DNA from: Rhodospirillaceae bacterium
GTDB lineage: Bacteria; Pseudomonadota; Alphaproteobacteria; Rhodospirillales; Rhodospirillaceae
Length of the DNA stretch: 55,441 bases
Direction of reading: 5' to 3'
Assembly: GCA_002737725.1 (NCBI GenBank)
Contig: NSIP01000015.1
Location: 1-55,441 of the forward strand
Below the pieces are notes generated by a model. The model ran no database searches. It was not told the origin of the DNA and saw nothing but the letters and a program-made list of their open reading frames with translations. Positions 54,945 to 55,441 of the stretch are shown here, in pieces; within the stretch, counting starts at the first letter, position 1; each line of letters opens with the position of its first letter. The translations under genes and the position numbers were made by a program.

Positions 54945-55318
54945 TCCGCAGCCGTATGGGCGTTGCTCAGCGTGTTGGACAGACCGGCATCGGACGCGCC
55001 CTGAGCCATGCCGCAACACTCACCGCGATGTGCGAGCTCGCTGTGGGCTTAGCCGGTTGTGCGGGCGACGGATTGCAAGATTGAGTACGACCAAGCTTGC
55101 AAGGCAACTAAGAAAGATTATGAAAGTTTGATCGGCCGCCGTGGCCAAGACAAACTGGATAAATCTGCCGCCGAAGCGCCCCCAATCCCTCAGTTTCAAT
55201 CGGTCCCTGCAGCACCATCTGCGCCAGAGCTGGCCGGTACCCGCCGCGTCTCGTTGTCGGTTACCGAAACCACGCCTGTGCGGGATATCCTGATTGAGCT
55301 CGCCCGCAAGGCCGAGGT
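54941..55318 (+). pseudogene. N-terminal fragment of a secretin-type outer membrane lipoprotein (PilQ/MshL/GspD-like), frameshifted and cut
   Basis: ATG 54941 reads MIRSRMGVAQRVGQ, then a weakly hydrophobic stretch ending AVGLAGCAG, a lipobox-like end. In that frame there is a TGA at 55082. The frame one base on continues DCKIEYDQACKATKKDYESL, a Pro/Ala linker, then VSLSVTETTPVRDILIELAR, which is the start of a secretin N-terminal (N0/STN) domain as in type IV pilus or T2SS secretins. So a frameshift splits the lipobox from the rest. The domain is cut at 55318 where IS-like sequence begins. Probably inactive in this strain. Confidence 0.6.
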
Positions 55319-55441
55319 GTTTCCGCCGTCAGCATTCGATAGGCAAAGTGGCGTGAATTGTTAACGGAGGAATTCTGGTTCATCGTAGCCCCGAAGGAGG
55401 AGCGAAGATGACACAGAAATCCGAGCCGACCGAGACGGCCG
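55318..55441 (+). mobile_element. Left end of an IS3-family element (partial)
   Basis: The secretin text stops at about 55317, and a new sequence starts with TGTTTCCGCCGTCAGC, an IS3-type left end in form. After AAAGTGGCGTG and two GGAGG sites, an ATG at 55408 begins MTQKSEPTETA, which resembles the start of IS3-family OrfA proteins of the kind that continue with RDIRRATRK. The end of the element is beyond the window. I could not verify the terminal repeats or the target duplication. Confidence 0.5.
55408..55441 (+). CDS. IS3-family transposase OrfA, start only (partial)
   Basis: 11 complete codons (MTQKSEPTETA) after GGAGGAG, a strong ribosome site. The start matches what I know of OrfA of the type whose decayed relative is at 3-170. 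Identification rests on few residues and the leader. Confidence 0.45.
   Translation, partial: MTQKSEPTETA

Overview
The window looks like a chromosome segment of an alphaproteobacterium. The order is not certain; a Rhodospirillales-like or related lineage is my guess. The evidence is gene order: aroA-cmk-rpsA, ihfB-lapA-pyrF-trpF-trpB-trpA-accD-folC, trxA, addA-addB-murU-amgK-tsaE, a PAS sensor-kinase gene, ahcY, then an incomplete PTS (EI, HPr, EIIA-Man, RapZ, short HprK) and a ChvG/ChvI-type two-component system. I know this combination from alphaproteobacterial chromosomes. A TIGR02300 zinc-ribbon protein and a CHCC zinc-finger protein next to polA fit as well.

Layout. Positions 1-260 hold a decayed IS3-type orfA and a tRNA-Ala(GGC). 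Positions 416-11854 are mostly plus-strand housekeeping genes: aromatic amino acid, pyrimidine, tryptophan, fatty acid and folate synthesis, plus S1 and IHF-beta. Positions 11859-31562 are almost all minus strand: thioredoxin, an extra Rieske oxygenase, the AddAB recombination nuclease coupled by 4-bp overlaps to MurNAc-recycling genes and tsaE, a sensor-kinase-like protein without recognisable catalytic residues, ahcY, and the regulatory PTS. Positions 31563-37133 are an accessory insert separating hprK from chvG: a CpeT/CpcT-like protein, type II sulfide:quinone oxidoreductase, tannase-family esterase, an alpha/beta hydrolase and an AEC transporter. Positions 37130-45865 carry chvG, chvI, a DASS anion transporter, a TPR protein, polA and the zinc-finger protein. 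From 46053 to the end the region is accessory and partly decayed: an ABC ATPase without a permease, a lipoprotein lipase, tRNA-Arg(CCG), an exported Rossmann-fold protein, a DUF4399 protein, a dead glycosyltransferase, a large exported protein, a flavoprotein dehydrogenase, a prepilin peptidase, a frameshifted secretin start and the beginning of an IS3-type element.

How it works together. The PTS genes have no sugar permease nearby, so they look regulatory, with HprK acting on HPr and EIIA as output. ChvG/ChvI is the usual envelope-stress system beside them. MurU and AmgK recycle peptidoglycan sugar. AddAB repairs double-strand breaks.

Most unusual points: the sensor-kinase-like protein that lacks the phosphoacceptor and ATP-binding motifs; two adjacent long palindromes upstream of it; a structured leader before ahcY; an in-frame amber codon near the end of a CpeT/CpcT-like gene; an alpha/beta hydrolase with His at the nucleophile elbow; a glycosyltransferase pseudogene broken at Trp positions; and relatives of one IS family at both window edges. 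I see no CRISPR array, prophage or clearly new multi-gene defence system.
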